Below, in pieces: positions 62,604-64,000 of a DNA stretch of 64,000 nucleotides. The translations under genes were made by a program, and so were the position numbers. Location of the stretch: assembly GCA_030435675.1 (NCBI GenBank), contig CM059621.1:11470001-11534000 (forward strand), in the 5' to 3' direction. The notes under the pieces were generated by a model. It was not told the DNA's origin and made no database searches. It worked only from the letters and a program-made list of their open reading frames with translations. Every line of letters begins with the position of its first letter. Position 1 is the stretch's first letter. Source of the stretch: Steinernema hermaphroditum (Eukaryota > Nematoda > Chromadorea > Rhabditida > Steinernematidae).

Positions 62604-64000
62604 TTACATCGTAATGGGCTCGAGTTCGTTACCGTAATCGTCATCATTCGGGGGCTGATACCGGCATGACTTTTGGGAGGAAGACGACAGGAACGTTCGG
62701 TAACAATTCAAGTTGGTAAGACAGATGGGGAGCGAGCCCAAGAAGGCTGGGAGAACAACTAGACCATGAAGTAAGCCCCAGGCGACGACTAAGAAGATTG
62801 TCTTCAAGAAGACGATTGGAGAGTAGCTCTAAAAACAGAATGCGTAAACCGGCTGGTGAGTGGATATGTTCCAACCTGTAAGAAGAGCAGAGGTAGAACG
62901 CACACGATTGTAGAAAGCCCTGCTTGGATCATCGGCCATCCCACTTGCTGCAGAGTGTGTTCGAGCTTCTCGTGCGCTCCTTTGATGGGGATCTTCACCA
63001 CACGGCCGTTCCGATATTCTTTTCGGTTGGTCAGCTGATAGTGGTAGGAAACGTGTGCCGTGAAGTCAACGGACATTCCAATTGACATCAGAACAGCCGC
63101 CATCGTGACTAAATCACTCGTACAGTACATTCAGAGCACGACTTACCGGGATCCAAATCAAAATGCCACCAAGATAAGAAACCAAACACTCCTGCAAATA
63201 AATCATGATGCTGTGAACAACACAAATCGCAAACCTAGGCTGATGGATGCAATGGCTACTGATGCCGTTACGACGCTACATGGGTTCGGGATGAACACAG
63301 CGCAAACGACGGCCATGCAGATGAGCGTCAAGAGTCCAGTCTGCAATGTGGCGATTACGGAAAGGTGTTTCGGACTGGGTCAACTCACCTGCAAGGCCAC
63401 AGTCTTTAAACTCAACATCTGGTCGACAAACATTCCGTTGGCTTCCCATACGGTAGCGTTCAAATCGGAATACCGAGCTGCAATCGTCCTCCATTCGGTC
63501 ATCAAGTCTATCCGATCTTCCCAGCTCGAAGTATTCTCGTATGCCACGTTGAACCAAAAACGGGTAACCATCGGCTGCTTCTCGTTGCCCGGCGATCGTT
63601 CGAGCTTCACGAAGGACTTGTAGTGCTCATAAAACGGCGAATCAAGGAAGTTATCCATTTTGGAGTAATCGTATCCCGTTGGCGTGTCCGCTTGCCAATT
63701 GGTTCCATCATCAAACGAGAAGAAGTTAAGCACCGACTGCAGGAGGTCTCCGTTCTCGAAGTAGTACTTGTAATCGCGCACCCACAGGATCGTCGAGTGG
63801 GACCCTTTGCATTTGGGTAGCGACTCGAATTCGTTGACTAGGGAATCGAATCGTTTGAGTTGGTGAGGATCGGAGATGTTGAACGGGCGATTAATGAGAA
63901 CCGTGACAGGATGGTACTCCTTCCACACTGAAATTTGTCCGGTAACTTAAAGCTATAAGTATGACACTCGCACCTGTTTCTGTCAGCAATTGATTTGGTT
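62604..64000 (-). CDS. Patched-related (PTR) membrane protein, C-terminal part
   Basis: Second PTR/SSD protein; the 5' part runs off the window. Exons, complement: 63974-64000 (partial), 63389-63927, 63235-63340, 63147-63191, 62876-63108, 62604-62828; phases agree. The first full exon is the second extracellular domain ([39 protein letters not shown]). Membrane helices follow: [33 protein letters not shown], then the family signature [38 protein letters not shown] and [20 protein letters not shown]. It ends with a cytoplasmic tail, [13 protein letters not shown]. The region corresponds to residues about 560-940 of the neighbouring PTR and is clearly homologous, but diverged. Confidence 0.92.

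Overview
This window is nuclear DNA of a nematode, shown by a near-complete Major Sperm Protein gene, an flp-5-type KFIRF-amide neuropeptide precursor, two cuticle collagens, two patched-related (PTR) proteins, a nematode-type nuclear receptor and a SYF-2 homologue. Introns are mostly 36-51 bp with short acceptors ending in TTTCAG or TTTAG, and many start codons sit just after such an acceptor, consistent with trans-splicing. I cannot name the species; compact introns and roughly balanced base composition fit a free-living or entomopathogenic rhabditid. Gene models were built by hand: reading frames were joined only where splice sites and phases agree. Coding lengths come out as whole codons for the modelled genes.

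Layout. 1-4.5 kb: no convincing gene, one MITE-like element. 4.6-8.6 kb: a small Cys-rich peptide exon and a two-pore K+ channel with degenerate selectivity filters, whose first intron holds a small antisense membrane-protein gene. 8.9-18.4 kb: an SH2-tyrosine kinase of the Fer type, an unrecognised 15-exon gene with all introns in phase 0, an MSP gene with an N-terminal extension, a composite inverted-repeat element carrying a coiled-coil ORF, and a VRK-type kinase. The first three suggest a sperm-gene cluster. 19-20.5 kb: flp-5. 20.5-28.1 kb: gene-poor, with tandem duplications, a pre-miRNA-like hairpin and a few weak ORFs.

28.1-41 kb is gene-dense: an unknown 229-aa protein, a RING1-RING2 ubiquitin ligase with transmembrane segments, a small secreted helical protein, a SEC14/GOLD lipid-transfer protein, SYF-2, a collagen, eIF4A and a C2HC zinc-finger protein. 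41.3-51 kb: a nuclear hormone receptor, a DHRS7-like dehydrogenase, tRNA-Ser(UGA), the MICOS subunit MOMA-1 and kynureninase. 51.7-64 kb, all on the minus strand: a complete PTR gene, a 5-kb gene-poor stretch, a collagen and the 3' part of a second PTR gene. PTR proteins and collagens both act in cuticle formation and moulting, so this end looks like a small cuticle neighbourhood.

Strongest leads: the K2P channel with GYN and DFG in place of the GYG/GFG filters, the extended MSP, the unknown phase-0 gene, the composite element with its captured-looking ORF, the RBR-like ligase without a visible middle zinc domain, and a genome-word (TACSGTA) that is clearly over-represented, often in introns.
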